This document shows positions 46,923-54,972 of a stretch of DNA of 64,000 nt, piece after piece; the stretch's first letter is position 1; each line of letters opens with the position of its first letter. Source of the stretch: Polaribacter sp. (GTDB taxonomy: Bacteria; Bacteroidota; Bacteroidia; Flavobacteriales; Flavobacteriaceae). Below the pieces are notes generated by a model, which saw only the letters and a list, made by a program, of their open reading frames with translations, was not told the origin of the DNA and made no database searches. The stretch spans positions 33,680 through 97,679 of the forward strand of contig DYMN01000005.1 of the NCBI GenBank assembly GCA_020740485.1, given 5' to 3'. Position numbers and translations under genes: made by a program.

Positions 46923-47110
46923 TGAAATGAGCATAACAAAAAGTTGTTACCAACCGAAAATGATTATGCGTTCCGATAGCTATCGGAATCCATCTGACCA
47001 TTAAAAAACAACTGCGAACCTGTCACGTCTTTAGCGTGAGCAATCAATGAACTCCGCTAAAAAAATAATTACAAAGTGAATTAAACAATTATAAACAGAT
47101 GAAACAATTT
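46923..47110. repeat. Dispersed intergenic repeat, copy B (longest form)
   Basis: Left part matches copy A (27912-28011), the central part (from about 47013) matches copy C (52585-52672) and the right end again matches copy A, including ATGAAACAATT, which here is not a gene start. The palindrome at 46971-46988 interrupts it where copy A is continuous. Confidence 0.75.
46971..46988. repeat. 18-bp perfect palindrome TTCCGATAGCTATCGGAA, copy 2 (inside repeat B)
   Basis: Identical to 46869-46886. Compared with repeat copy A, it looks like an insertion between GCG and the CCAT...GACCATTA block. Confidence 0.85.
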
Positions 47111-47115
47111 AAAAA

Positions 47116-48258
47116 ATGGATTTTAATTTAACTGAAGAACAATTAATGATAAAGCAAGCCGCACGCGATTTTGCTGTGGCTGAATTACTTCCCGGTGTGA
47201 TAGAACGCGATGAAAAAGCCATCTTCCCACACGAGCAAATTAAGAAAATGGGCGAATTAGGTTTTCTGGGTATGATGGTTGACCCCAAGTACGGAGGCGG
47301 AGGTATGGATACTGTTTCCTACGCACTGGCAATGGAGGAAATATCTAAAATAGATGCATCAGCTGCTGTAGTGATGTCAGTAAACAACTCCTTGGTATGC
47401 TGGGGATTAGAAAAATTTGGAAATGAAGACCAAAAACAAAAATACTTAACTAAGTTAGCCACAGGTGAAAAATTAGGTGCTTTTTGTCTCAGTGAACCCG
47501 AAGCAGGTAGTGATGCTACCAGTCAAAGAACAACTGCATTTGACAAAGGGGATCATTACTTGCTCAATGGAACCAAAAATTGGATTACCAATGGTGGTAC
47601 TGCGGATGTTTATTTAGTCATTGCGCAAACTTATCCTGAAAAAGGACACCACGGTATCAACGCATTTATTGTAGAAAAAGGTTGGGAAGGTTTTGACATT
47701 GGACCCAAAGAACACAAAATGGGAATTCGAGGTTCTGATACCCACTCTTTAATGTTCAACAATGTAAAAGTTCCTAAAGAAAATAGAATTGGCGAGGACG
47801 GATTCGGATTTAAGTTTGCTATGAAAACATTAGCCGGCGGAAGAATAGGAATTGCTTCTCAAGCATTGGGAATTGCACAAGGGGCTTATGAACGGGCCTT
47901 ACAATATTCTAAAGAACGCAAAGCATTCGGAAAGGAAATTTCGCATCACCAAGCGATAGCTTTTAAATTGGCTGATATGAAAACCAATATTGATGCGGCG
48001 CGTCATTTGATAATGAAAGCGGCTTGGGATAAAGATATGCACCAAGATTATAATCTATCCGGAGCTATGGCTAAATACTTTGCTGCTGAAATGGCAATGA
48101 AAGTTACCACAGAAGCTGTTCAAGTACACGGTGGTTATGGATATGTGAGGGAATATCACGTAGAACGTATGATGCGCGACGCTAAAATCACTCAGATTTA
48201 CGAAGGAACCTCTGAAATACAACAGATTGTAATTTCCAGATCGATTTTATCTGAATAA
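47116..48258 (+). CDS. Acyl-CoA dehydrogenase (second copy)
   Basis: A 380-residue acyl-CoA dehydrogenase paralogous to the one at 45708. Motifs: GAFCLSEPEAGSDATSQ, YLLNGTKNWITNGG, RIGIASQALGIAQGAYERAL and QVHGGYGYVREYHVERMMRDAK. The catalytic glutamate is in IYEGTSEIQ, the layout of short-chain/butyryl-CoA dehydrogenases. The 265-bp gap to the first copy contains repeat B and two palindromes, so the pair may be transcribed separately. It ends in a strong two-way terminator shared with the LRR gene. Confidence 0.93.
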   Translation: MDFNLTEEQLMIKQAARDFAVAELLPGVIERDEKAIFPHEQIKKMGELGFLGMMVDPKYGGGGMDTVSYALAMEEISKIDASAAVVMSVNNSLVCWGLEKFGNEDQKQKYLTKLATGEKLGAFCLSEPEAGSDATSQRTTAFDKGDHYLLNGTKNWITNGGTADVYLVIAQTYPEKGHHGINAFIVEKGWEGFDIGPKEHKMGIRGSDTHSLMFNNVKVPKENRIGEDGFGFKFAMKTLAGGRIGIASQALGIAQGAYERALQYSKERKAFGKEISHHQAIAFKLADMKTNIDAARHLIMKAAWDKDMHQDYNLSGAMAKYFAAEMAMKVTTEAVQVHGGYGYVREYHVERMMRDAKITQIYEGTSEIQQIVISRSILSE

Positions 48259-48265
48259 AGTAAAT

Positions 48266-48298
48266 AAAAAAAGCGGGATTTTAATCCCGCTTTTTTTT
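48266..48298. terminator. Two-way terminator between acyl-CoA dehydrogenase and LRR genes
   Basis: Stem AAGCGGGATT/AATCCCGCTT with a two-base spacer, flanked by A and T runs on the outer sides. It serves both convergent genes and overlaps the LRR stop codon. Confidence 0.85.
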
Positions 48299-50363
48299 AT
48301 TTACATTCTGTTTGATATTTTGCAAACTCACTTAATTTCCAATTGGCGTAAGTGCCATAGTGTTTTTGTGCCCTATCTAGATTATCAACTGCAACACAAG
48401 TAAGTCTAAAGTTTTTTTCTGCATCAAAAACTTCAATCAACTCGTTGGAATTGTTTTTTGCGTTAATTTTTTCTAACAGATTATTGTATATCAATATTTT
48501 TTTCAAATTAGGATTTGTGCTTAGATCTAAAGACTGCAATTTATTGTCAGGAAGATATACATCTTTCAAATGATTTAATCCGTTAATATTTATACTTTCT
48601 AATTGATTCGTAGATGCATAAATTTCTTCTAAATTTTGGTTTTGAGATAAATTTAATTCTTTTAATTGATTATTATTAAAATTGAAATAGATTAAATCCG
48701 GTGACATACTGTTAATAACATAACTTATCAAGTTATGGTTGGCAATTATTTTTTTTAAATAAGATTGGTGTATCAGATCTAAAGAAGTTAAAATATTATG
48801 ACTGACTACAAGTGTTTGTAGGTTGGTTAAACTATTTAAATTTAGATTGGATAACGAGTTATTGTTTGCTTTTAATTCTATTAAATTAGGATTGTTTAAT
48901 ATTAAATTGGCTAATCTGTTGTTACTACAGTCTAAATCTTCCATATTATTGCAGCGGCTTAAATCAAGCGTTGTAAATTGGTTATTAGAGCAAATGAATT
49001 CATGTACATTTTCAATTTTGTTGTGTGATATATCAGTTAATAAATTATTACTGCAATCTAATTTGTACAACAAAGGATGACTATCTAATTTCAATAGTAA
49101 AAGCTTGTTATCATTTACATTAATGTTTATGATATTTTTTGCTTTTTGTAGATCGATTTCACTCAAATAATTTTTGGATAAATTGATGTATTTCAAATTT
49201 ACGTTTGTAGATAGATTTAGAGAAGTCAATCTATTTTTCTGTGCATTTAATATCTCTAAGTATCCCAAACCATCAACATTTAGATCTTTGATACTGTTAT
49301 TTTGACAATGTATTTCTTTTAATTTTTTGTTTTTTGAAACATCGAGATTGGTCAAAAAGTTGTCGTTGCATATTAAGATTTCTAAGTTTTCAAAAGCAGC
49401 AATACCATCTACATTAGATATACTGGAATTAGATAAATCTAACTTAGTAACTGATTTTGCTAACTCAGGATTGAATTTGTGGTCAATTACCTTTAGCTCA
49501 ATTATCGTATTTTTTAATATATTTTCAAAATTTTCGTCTTGAATACTCGAAGAACAAAGGGTAGCGTATACTACATGTTCATCTTTAAGCCAAACCTGAT
49601 TTTGTAAAAAATTTAGATCATCAACTTCAATGCAAGTAAGCTTTAAGTTGTGAGTAGCATTTACAATCAAAAGTTTTTTATTGGTATTGTTTTTTAAATT
49701 TAGTGTTTGTAATTCATTGTCGTTACAGATCACTTTATCCAAGTTCATATTTTTAGATAAATCCAAATTTTCTATTTTGTTATGATCGCTGATGAGTTTT
49801 TCTAAATTAACTGCTTGATTTAAAACTAATTCTGAAATATCATTGTTACTCACATTCAAAAATTCTAATCGTCTTAGGTTGACCTGAATTTTATTTATTT
49901 TATTATCGGAGCATGATACTTTGAGCAGAGATGTATTATTCGATAAATCTAATTCATTAATAAGATTTTTGTTACAATCCAGAAACTCCAAAAATTTTAA
50001 TTTATCAATTGATAAATTAGTTGTGTTATTATTGTTACAAGTTAATTTTTTTAGATGCAACAACTGATTTAAATTAAGTTTTTCTATTTTATTATAAGAC
50101 ACATCCAAAACTTCCAAATTAACAAAAGCTTGAATGCCGAAAACATCATAAATTTCTTTTTTTGAAAGATTAAGCTCTTTTATTAGTTCAATATCTTCAA
50201 CATGGGCTAAGCCATTTACCATTTTATCATTGTCAATTCCTAATTCTACTAATGCTTTTTCAAAATTTGAATCTGAAACTTCTATGATAGTTGTATTTGC
50301 AAATACATTGATTTGCAGACTGACTATAGGTATAAAGAATAAAAAGTGTAACAATTTTGTCAT
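48297..50363 (-). CDS. Secreted leucine-rich repeat protein with two tandem LRR modules
   Basis: A 688-residue protein with a signal peptide (ending NVFA) and about twenty-five leucine-rich repeats of the LxxLDLSxNxxLxxLxCxNN type, period 20-22. There are two homologous modules: each begins NFExxL and LDLSxxxIxxxxGIxAFxNLExL (around residues 34-90 and 279-331), and each closes with a (K/R)LTCxxVDxL segment (242-249 and near residue 655) followed by a Trp-containing end and a cysteine. LRR faces usually bind proteins. No T9SS sorting domain follows: the protein stops at YQTECK. Confidence 0.85.
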   Translation of the reverse strand: MTKLLHFLFFIPIVSLQINVFANTTIIEVSDSNFEKALVELGIDNDKMVNGLAHVEDIELIKELNLSKKEIYDVFGIQAFVNLEVLDVSYNKIEKLNLNQLLHLKKLTCNNNNTTNLSIDKLKFLEFLDCNKNLINELDLSNNTSLLKVSCSDNKINKIQVNLRRLEFLNVSNNDISELVLNQAVNLEKLISDHNKIENLDLSKNMNLDKVICNDNELQTLNLKNNTNKKLLIVNATHNLKLTCIEVDDLNFLQNQVWLKDEHVVYATLCSSSIQDENFENILKNTIIELKVIDHKFNPELAKSVTKLDLSNSSISNVDGIAAFENLEILICNDNFLTNLDVSKNKKLKEIHCQNNSIKDLNVDGLGYLEILNAQKNRLTSLNLSTNVNLKYINLSKNYLSEIDLQKAKNIININVNDNKLLLLKLDSHPLLYKLDCSNNLLTDISHNKIENVHEFICSNNQFTTLDLSRCNNMEDLDCSNNRLANLILNNPNLIELKANNNSLSNLNLNSLTNLQTLVVSHNILTSLDLIHQSYLKKIIANHNLISYVINSMSPDLIYFNFNNNQLKELNLSQNQNLEEIYASTNQLESININGLNHLKDVYLPDNKLQSLDLSTNPNLKKILIYNNLLEKINAKNNSNELIEVFDAEKNFRLTCVAVDNLDRAQKHYGTYANWKLSEFAKYQTECK

Positions 50364-50377
50364 ATTTTTTTGGTTTT

Positions 50378-50408
50378 AAAAAAAACACCCTATTACCCAA
50401 AGTAGGGT
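50378..50408 (-). terminator. Terminator after ppk2
   Basis: Stem ACCCTA/TAGGGT (50387-50392 with 50403-50408) with a ten-base loop, followed on the minus strand by eight U (plus-strand A run 50378-50385). Confidence 0.7.
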
Positions 50409-50444
50409 AGTAGGGGTTGTTATTCATAATATAAGGGCGCTAAA

Positions 50445-51299
50445 TTACGAATTATTTAATTCTAATTTATAATTTTCCAAATTATTTTTTTCTAATTCGC
50501 TTAATTCAGGATATTTAAGATCTAAAGATTTTAATTTTTTCTTGATAATTTTTGCCACGATTAATCTTGCTGAATCTTTGTTGTCTGCAGGAATTACGTT
50601 CCAAGGGGCGAATTCTGTCGATGTTCTTTGCAACATATCTTCATAAGCCCGCATGTATTTGTCCCAAAGTTTTCTCTCTTTTAAATCTCCGGGAGAAAAT
50701 TTCCAATTTTTATCTTCATCATCTAATCTGGATAATAATCTGTTTTTTTGTTCTTCTTTTGAAAGGTGTAAAAAGAACTTTAAAACGATAATTCCGTTTT
50801 GTACTAAATGTTTTTCAAAAGTATTGATTTGTTCCATCCTCTGATGAAAAAAATGATCAGAAATCTTCTCTACACTATCATGTTCGGGAATTCTCTCGTT
50901 TAAAATATACTCAGGATGCACTCTGGTAACCAATACATTTTCGTAATGAGTACGGTTAAAAATTGCAATTTTTCCTCTTTCGGGTAATCTGAGGTAGTGT
51001 CGCCACAAATAATCATGAGCGAGCTCTTCGGTGTTGGGTGTTTTAAAACTATGCACGTTTATTCCGTTGACATTGACAGTTTTAAATACTTCACGCACCA
51101 AGCTGTCTTTTCCGCTGGTATCCATTCCTTGCAAACAAATTAGAAGACTATAACGGTCATCGGCATACATCACGTTTTGTAATTTCGCTAAATCTTTTGA
51201 TTCTTCTTTGAGTTTATCTTTGGCATTGTCAATGACTTCCAAGGTTTCTAATTCACGCCATTTCATTTCGGGTTTGTAAACATAATTTTCTATATCCAT
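50445..51299 (-). CDS. Polyphosphate kinase 2 family protein (PPK2)
   Basis: A 284-residue PPK2-domain enzyme, which transfers phosphate between polyphosphate and nucleotides. The Walker A motif is GMDTSGKDS (residues 58-66), the Walker B-like FNRTHYENVLVTRVHP follows, and a lid region is near RLDDEDKNWKFSPGDLKERKLWDKY. The single-domain length and motifs fit the class that phosphorylates AMP and ADP, but the class is inferred. It follows the response regulator gene by 18 bp and may be co-transcribed with it. Confidence 0.9.
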   Translation of the reverse strand: MDIENYVYKPEMKWRELETLEVIDNAKDKLKEESKDLAKLQNVMYADDRYSLLICLQGMDTSGKDSLVREVFKTVNVNGINVHSFKTPNTEELAHDYLWRHYLRLPERGKIAIFNRTHYENVLVTRVHPEYILNERIPEHDSVEKISDHFFHQRMEQINTFEKHLVQNGIIVLKFFLHLSKEEQKNRLLSRLDDEDKNWKFSPGDLKERKLWDKYMRAYEDMLQRTSTEFAPWNVIPADNKDSARLIVAKIIKKKLKSLDLKYPELSELEKNNLENYKLELNNS

Positions 51300-51317
51300 T
51301 TTTGATATTTTTAAAAT

Positions 51318-52481
51318 TTATTTTGAAGCAAATAATTTCACATCATTTTCACTCACTATTTTATCTCCGAGAATGATTAAACGTTCTACCACATTTCTCA
51401 ATTCGCGAATATTGCCCGTCCAATCATAATTTTTCAGAAGAGCTACGGCATTTTCATCAAAATTTTTCGGAATAGAGCCATGATCTTCAGCTATTTTTTG
51501 AGAAAAATGTTTTATTAGTAAAGGAATGTCGTCTCTACGGTCATTGAGTGAGGGAACTTTTATTAAAATTACAGCCAATCTGTGATATAAATCTTCTCTA
51601 AATCTGCCTTCTTCTATTTCTTTTTGTAGGTTTTTGTTGGTAGCTGCTACCACGCGGACATTTACTTTGATGTCTTTTTCGTCGCCTACTCTGGTTACTT
51701 TATTTTCTTGCAAGGCACGCAACACTTTTGCTTGTGCAGAAAGGCTCATATCGCCCACTTCATCTAAAAAGATAGTTCCGCCATTAGCGGCTTCAAATTT
51801 TCCTGCCTTGTCGGCGACAGCTCCGGTAAACGAACCTTTTTTGTGACCGAACAATTCACTTTCTATAAGTTCGCTTGGAATGGCAGCACAATTCACTTCT
51901 ATCATCGGACCTCTATTGCGTTCACTTTTTTCGTGAATCCAATGAGCGACCAACTCTTTTCCTGTTCCATTAGGGCCGGTAATAAGCACACGCGCATCCG
52001 TAGCTGCCACTTTTTCAATCATCTCTTTGATTTGAAGAACTGCCGGGCTATCGCCAATCATTTCAAAGTTTTTGCTGATTTGTTTTTTGAGCTTTTTGTT
52101 TTCAACCACTAAATTTTTAACGTCTAATGCATTGCGTATCGCATTGAGTAATCGGTTTAAATCCGGTGGTTTTGATATGTAATCAAAAGCACCTAATTTC
52201 ATGGTTTGTACCGCCGTATCTATATCACCGTGGCCGGAAATCATCAAAAAAGGCAGTTCAGGCTTTATTTTCAGCGCATGTCCCAAAACTTCCACTCCAT
52301 CCATTTTTGGCATTTTGATATCGCAAAGCACCAAATCTAAATCTTGGTCTTTGATGATTTGAATACCTTGCAAACCGTCCTCTGCTTCTATAACTTCATA
52401 GGATTTGCTTTCTTCTGTGATTATTTTGTTTAATACCCTGCGGATGCCGGCTTCATCTTCTATGATTAGGATTTTACTCAT
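51318..52481 (-). CDS. Sigma-54-type response regulator (receiver + AAA+), lacking a DNA-binding domain
   Basis: A 387-residue NtrC-type protein. The receiver domain (1-120) has phospho-acceptor D54 (LVLCDIKMPKMDGVEV). The AAA+ domain has Walker A GPNGTGKE (169-176), where GESGTGKE is usual, a sigma-54 contact loop GSFTGA (216-221) instead of GAFTGA, and Walker B GGTIFLDEVGDMS. The protein ends at residue 387, right after the sensor 2 segment WTGNIRELRNVVERLII and a short tail, with no Fis-type helix-turn-helix. How it reaches its promoters is unclear. No partner kinase is adjacent. Confidence 0.9.
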   Translation of the reverse strand: MSKILIIEDEAGIRRVLNKIITEESKSYEVIEAEDGLQGIQIIKDQDLDLVLCDIKMPKMDGVEVLGHALKIKPELPFLMISGHGDIDTAVQTMKLGAFDYISKPPDLNRLLNAIRNALDVKNLVVENKKLKKQISKNFEMIGDSPAVLQIKEMIEKVAATDARVLITGPNGTGKELVAHWIHEKSERNRGPMIEVNCAAIPSELIESELFGHKKGSFTGAVADKAGKFEAANGGTIFLDEVGDMSLSAQAKVLRALQENKVTRVGDEKDIKVNVRVVAATNKNLQKEIEEGRFREDLYHRLAVILIKVPSLNDRRDDIPLLIKHFSQKIAEDHGSIPKNFDENAVALLKNYDWTGNIRELRNVVERLIILGDKIVSENDVKLFASK

Positions 52482-52584
52482 TTTTTATATAGTTAGTAGA
52501 ATAGAGACTTATTTAAATGTAAGTTTTAACTTTCTCATTCTTTTAGAGCATTTTAATTTAGAAGTCATTTAAACTTTTTGTTTT

Positions 52585-52672
52585 CGACCGAAATTGCAAA
52601 CCTGTCACGTGTTTAGTGGGAGCAATCAGTGAACACATTAATAATCCATTTACAGCACGAATTAAATGAAAT
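52585..52672. repeat. Dispersed intergenic repeat, copy C
   Basis: Matches the central and right parts of copy B: the shared start ACCTGTCACG continues through TTTAG and GAGCAATCA. The right side diverges gradually (roughly three quarters identical by eye). A short ACCGAAA block precedes it, as in B. Confidence 0.65.
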
Positions 52673-52982
52673 ATAATTTGTTCAGATAAGATTCTTTTTC
52701 AAATTCACAATGCTCATTATGTCTAAAAAAAGAAACAATCCCGATTGCTGTCATAAGGATATATTTTACTCATTTTTCAGGGAGAAGAAAAAAGTTAAAA
52801 TGAATTCTATGACAAAAGTAACTTTTTTTTCAAACTAAAAAAATACAAGGAACATCAATTGGATGATATAAACCAAAAAATTGCATTTGCTAGTTGAATC
52901 TGCTAAATCTATTTTTAAATTTTAAATCTTTGTTAAATTTTTTTTACATTTTTTAATTTAGGATTCAAAAGCTAAAATAATG

Positions 52983-52990
52983 TATTTTTG
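52983..52990 (+). promoter_or_regulatory. Putative -7 promoter box (TATTTTTG) of gpmI
   Basis: Matches TAnnTTTG followed by C, 25 bp before ATG 53016. It overlaps an upstream in-frame ATG (52980), which therefore cannot be the start. Confidence 0.6.
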
Positions 52991-53015
52991 CACCCTGATA
53001 AAAGCAACCTATACA

Positions 53016-54530
53016 ATGAACAAAAAAGTCATATTAGCAATTCTCGACGGATGGGGAAAAACCCAAAATCCAACTGTTTCGGCGATTGCACAAGCACATA
53101 CCCCTTATATAGATTATTTGATGGCAAATTATCCTAATACCGACTTATATACGTCAGGTTTGGATGTTGGACTGCCGGAAGGACAAATGGGAAATAGTGA
53201 AGTGGGACATATGAATCTCGGTGCGGGACGCATAGTGTATCAAGATTTTGTGAAAATTAATTTAGCCGTTGAAAATGGAAGTTTAGCTAACGAAAAAGTG
53301 TTAATTGACGCTTTCAAATACGCTGAAGAAAATAATAAAAAAGTACATTTCCTCGGATTGGTTTCCGATGGAGGCGTGCACTCGCATATCAATCATTTGA
53401 AAGGATTGATAAAAATTGCCGACCAATATAATACTAAAAATTTTATTCACGCCTTTACGGATGGTCGTGACGTAGATCCACATTCAGCCAAAGGATTTAT
53501 TGAAGAGATTGTCAATTTTTCAAAAGGCACAAACACCCAATTGGCAAGTATCGTAGGACGCTATTATGCTATGGACAGAGACAAACGATGGGAACGGGTG
53601 AAAGTGGCTTATGATTTATTGGTAAACGGAGTAGGAGAGGCTTGCACGGATGCAGCTGGTTGTATTCAAACATCTTATGGTAACAACGTAACGGATGAAT
53701 TCATCAAACCTGTTGTGATGGTAGATGCGGCAGGAAAACCTGTGGCAACTGTTCAAGAAAACGATGTAATTATTTTCATAAATTTCCGTACGGACAGAGG
53801 ACGCGAATTGACCGAAGTACTCACGCAGAAAAAATATGTAGAATACGGGATGCAAACCCTAAAATTGCATTATGTAACTATGACCAATTACGATGATAAT
53901 TTTAAAAACATCAAAGTAATTTACGATAAAGATAATCTCAGTGAAACTTTAGGTGAAGTTGTTTCAAAAGCAGGAAAAAAACAAATCAGAATTGCTGAAA
54001 CCGAAAAATATCCGCACGTAACTTTCTTTTTTTCCGGGGGACGAGAAACCGAATTTCCGGGTGAAAAACGTTTATTAGTAAATAGTCCGAAAGTGGCTAC
54101 TTACGATTTACAGCCGGAAATGAGTGCAAATGAAGTTAAAAATAAATTAGTATCCGAGCTCAAAGCCAAATCAGCCGATTTGGTCATTTTGAATTTTGCC
54201 AACGGTGATATGGTAGGACATACCGGCGTTTTCAGTGCAGCGGTCAAAGCCGCCGAAACCGTAGATGCTTGCTTAAAAGAAGTAGTAGAAACCGGTTTAG
54301 AAAACGGCTATACCAGCATCGTTATTGCTGACCACGGCAATGCAGAATGTATGATAAAACCCGATGGAAGTCCGCATACAGCCCACACTACCAATCCTGT
54401 ACCCCTTATTTTAGTAGATAAAGACTTAAAATCTATTCAAAGCGGTATTTTAGGTGATATTGCACCCACCATTTTAAAGTTGATGGGCATTCCGCAACCC
54501 GCAGTAATGGATAGACATTCGTTAGTGTAG
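53016..54530 (+). CDS. gpmI: 2,3-bisphosphoglycerate-independent phosphoglycerate mutase
   Basis: A 504-residue manganese-dependent glycolytic enzyme of the alkaline phosphatase superfamily. The catalytic serine is S61 (GQMGNSEVGHMNLGAGR), and the first metal site is in VILAILDGWG. Others are in HAFTDGRDVDPHS, NFANGDMVGHTG and IADHGNAE. ATG 53016 (MNKKVILAILDGWG) fits the family and the promoter position. It converts 3- to 2-phosphoglycerate. Monocistronic with a strong terminator. Confidence 0.96.
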   Translation: MNKKVILAILDGWGKTQNPTVSAIAQAHTPYIDYLMANYPNTDLYTSGLDVGLPEGQMGNSEVGHMNLGAGRIVYQDFVKINLAVENGSLANEKVLIDAFKYAEENNKKVHFLGLVSDGGVHSHINHLKGLIKIADQYNTKNFIHAFTDGRDVDPHSAKGFIEEIVNFSKGTNTQLASIVGRYYAMDRDKRWERVKVAYDLLVNGVGEACTDAAGCIQTSYGNNVTDEFIKPVVMVDAAGKPVATVQENDVIIFINFRTDRGRELTEVLTQKKYVEYGMQTLKLHYVTMTNYDDNFKNIKVIYDKDNLSETLGEVVSKAGKKQIRIAETEKYPHVTFFFSGGRETEFPGEKRLLVNSPKVATYDLQPEMSANEVKNKLVSELKAKSADLVILNFANGDMVGHTGVFSAAVKAAETVDACLKEVVETGLENGYTSIVIADHGNAECMIKPDGSPHTAHTTNPVPLILVDKDLKSIQSGILGDIAPTILKLMGIPQPAVMDRHSLV

Positions 54531-54551
54531 TTTTTCCTTTTTTAATAAACC

Positions 54552-54588
54552 AAACCCCGAAAGTTTCCAAAACCTTCGGGGTTTTTTT
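54552..54588 (+). terminator. Terminator after gpmI
   Basis: Perfect 10-bp stem AAACCCCGAA/TTCGGGGTTT with a 13-base loop and a T run, 21 bp after the stop codon. Confidence 0.88.
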
Positions 54589-54677
54589 ATGTGTTTTAAG
54601 CAATGTGTATTAGTGATATGTTCAAACGTTTATTTTATAATAGTTATAGGAATGTTTATTTGACCAAAATGAATAAA

Positions 54678-54881
54678 TTATTTCAATAAGAAAAGATATA
54701 GCATTTCCAAATTTTTCAACTCTTCAGCTTGATATGCTTCTAACACCTGTTTTACGGCAGTTTTCGGCAAATCGATTCTTTTGATATACACTAATTCGTC
54801 AATGGCATTGTTGATTTTTGCTTGAATAAAGAGCGTTAAACCCCTTAAAAAGGCTGAGTATTTTAAAATTGTTAATAAAAT
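54678..54881 (-). pseudogene. C-terminal remnant of an unidentified gene
   Basis: An open frame of 67 codons on the minus strand with no start codon, closed upstream by a TAA at 54882-54884. It reads like real protein: FIQAKINNAIDELVYIKRI, then DLPKTAVKQVLEAYQAEEL, ending NLEMLYLFLLK. The codon use matches the neighbours. The family is not recognised. It is probably the last part of a gene whose 5' part has been lost, in the gap between gpmI and dnaE. The remainder of the 442-bp gap (54531-54972) holds the gpmI terminator and AT-rich sequence. Confidence 0.45.
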
Positions 54882-54972
54882 TTAGAAGAATCGTCCATAT
54901 ACTGTAGACTATATCCCTAATTTTATAACTCAAAATTAGCTGACTTTTTTTAATCTATATATCTTATAATCA

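Larger units (their letters stand above)
52482..53015. other. Intergenic region between the response regulator and gpmI
   Basis: 534 bp without a convincing gene. It holds dispersed repeat copy C (52585-52672), an AT-rich stretch, and the gpmI promoter box at 52983-52990. A 39-codon open frame at 52719-52838 has no supporting signal. Confidence 0.6.

Noticed and set aside
47100..47132. Short frame starting ATGAAACAATTT just before the second acyl-CoA dehydrogenase
   Set aside because: Ten codons, produced by the dispersed repeat, and overlapping the true start in another frame. Kept only as part of repeat B.
52719..52838. 39-codon frame (MSKKRNNPDCCHKD...) in the gap before gpmI
   Set aside because: No promoter box at a fitting distance, no known family, and composition like the surrounding AT-rich DNA.
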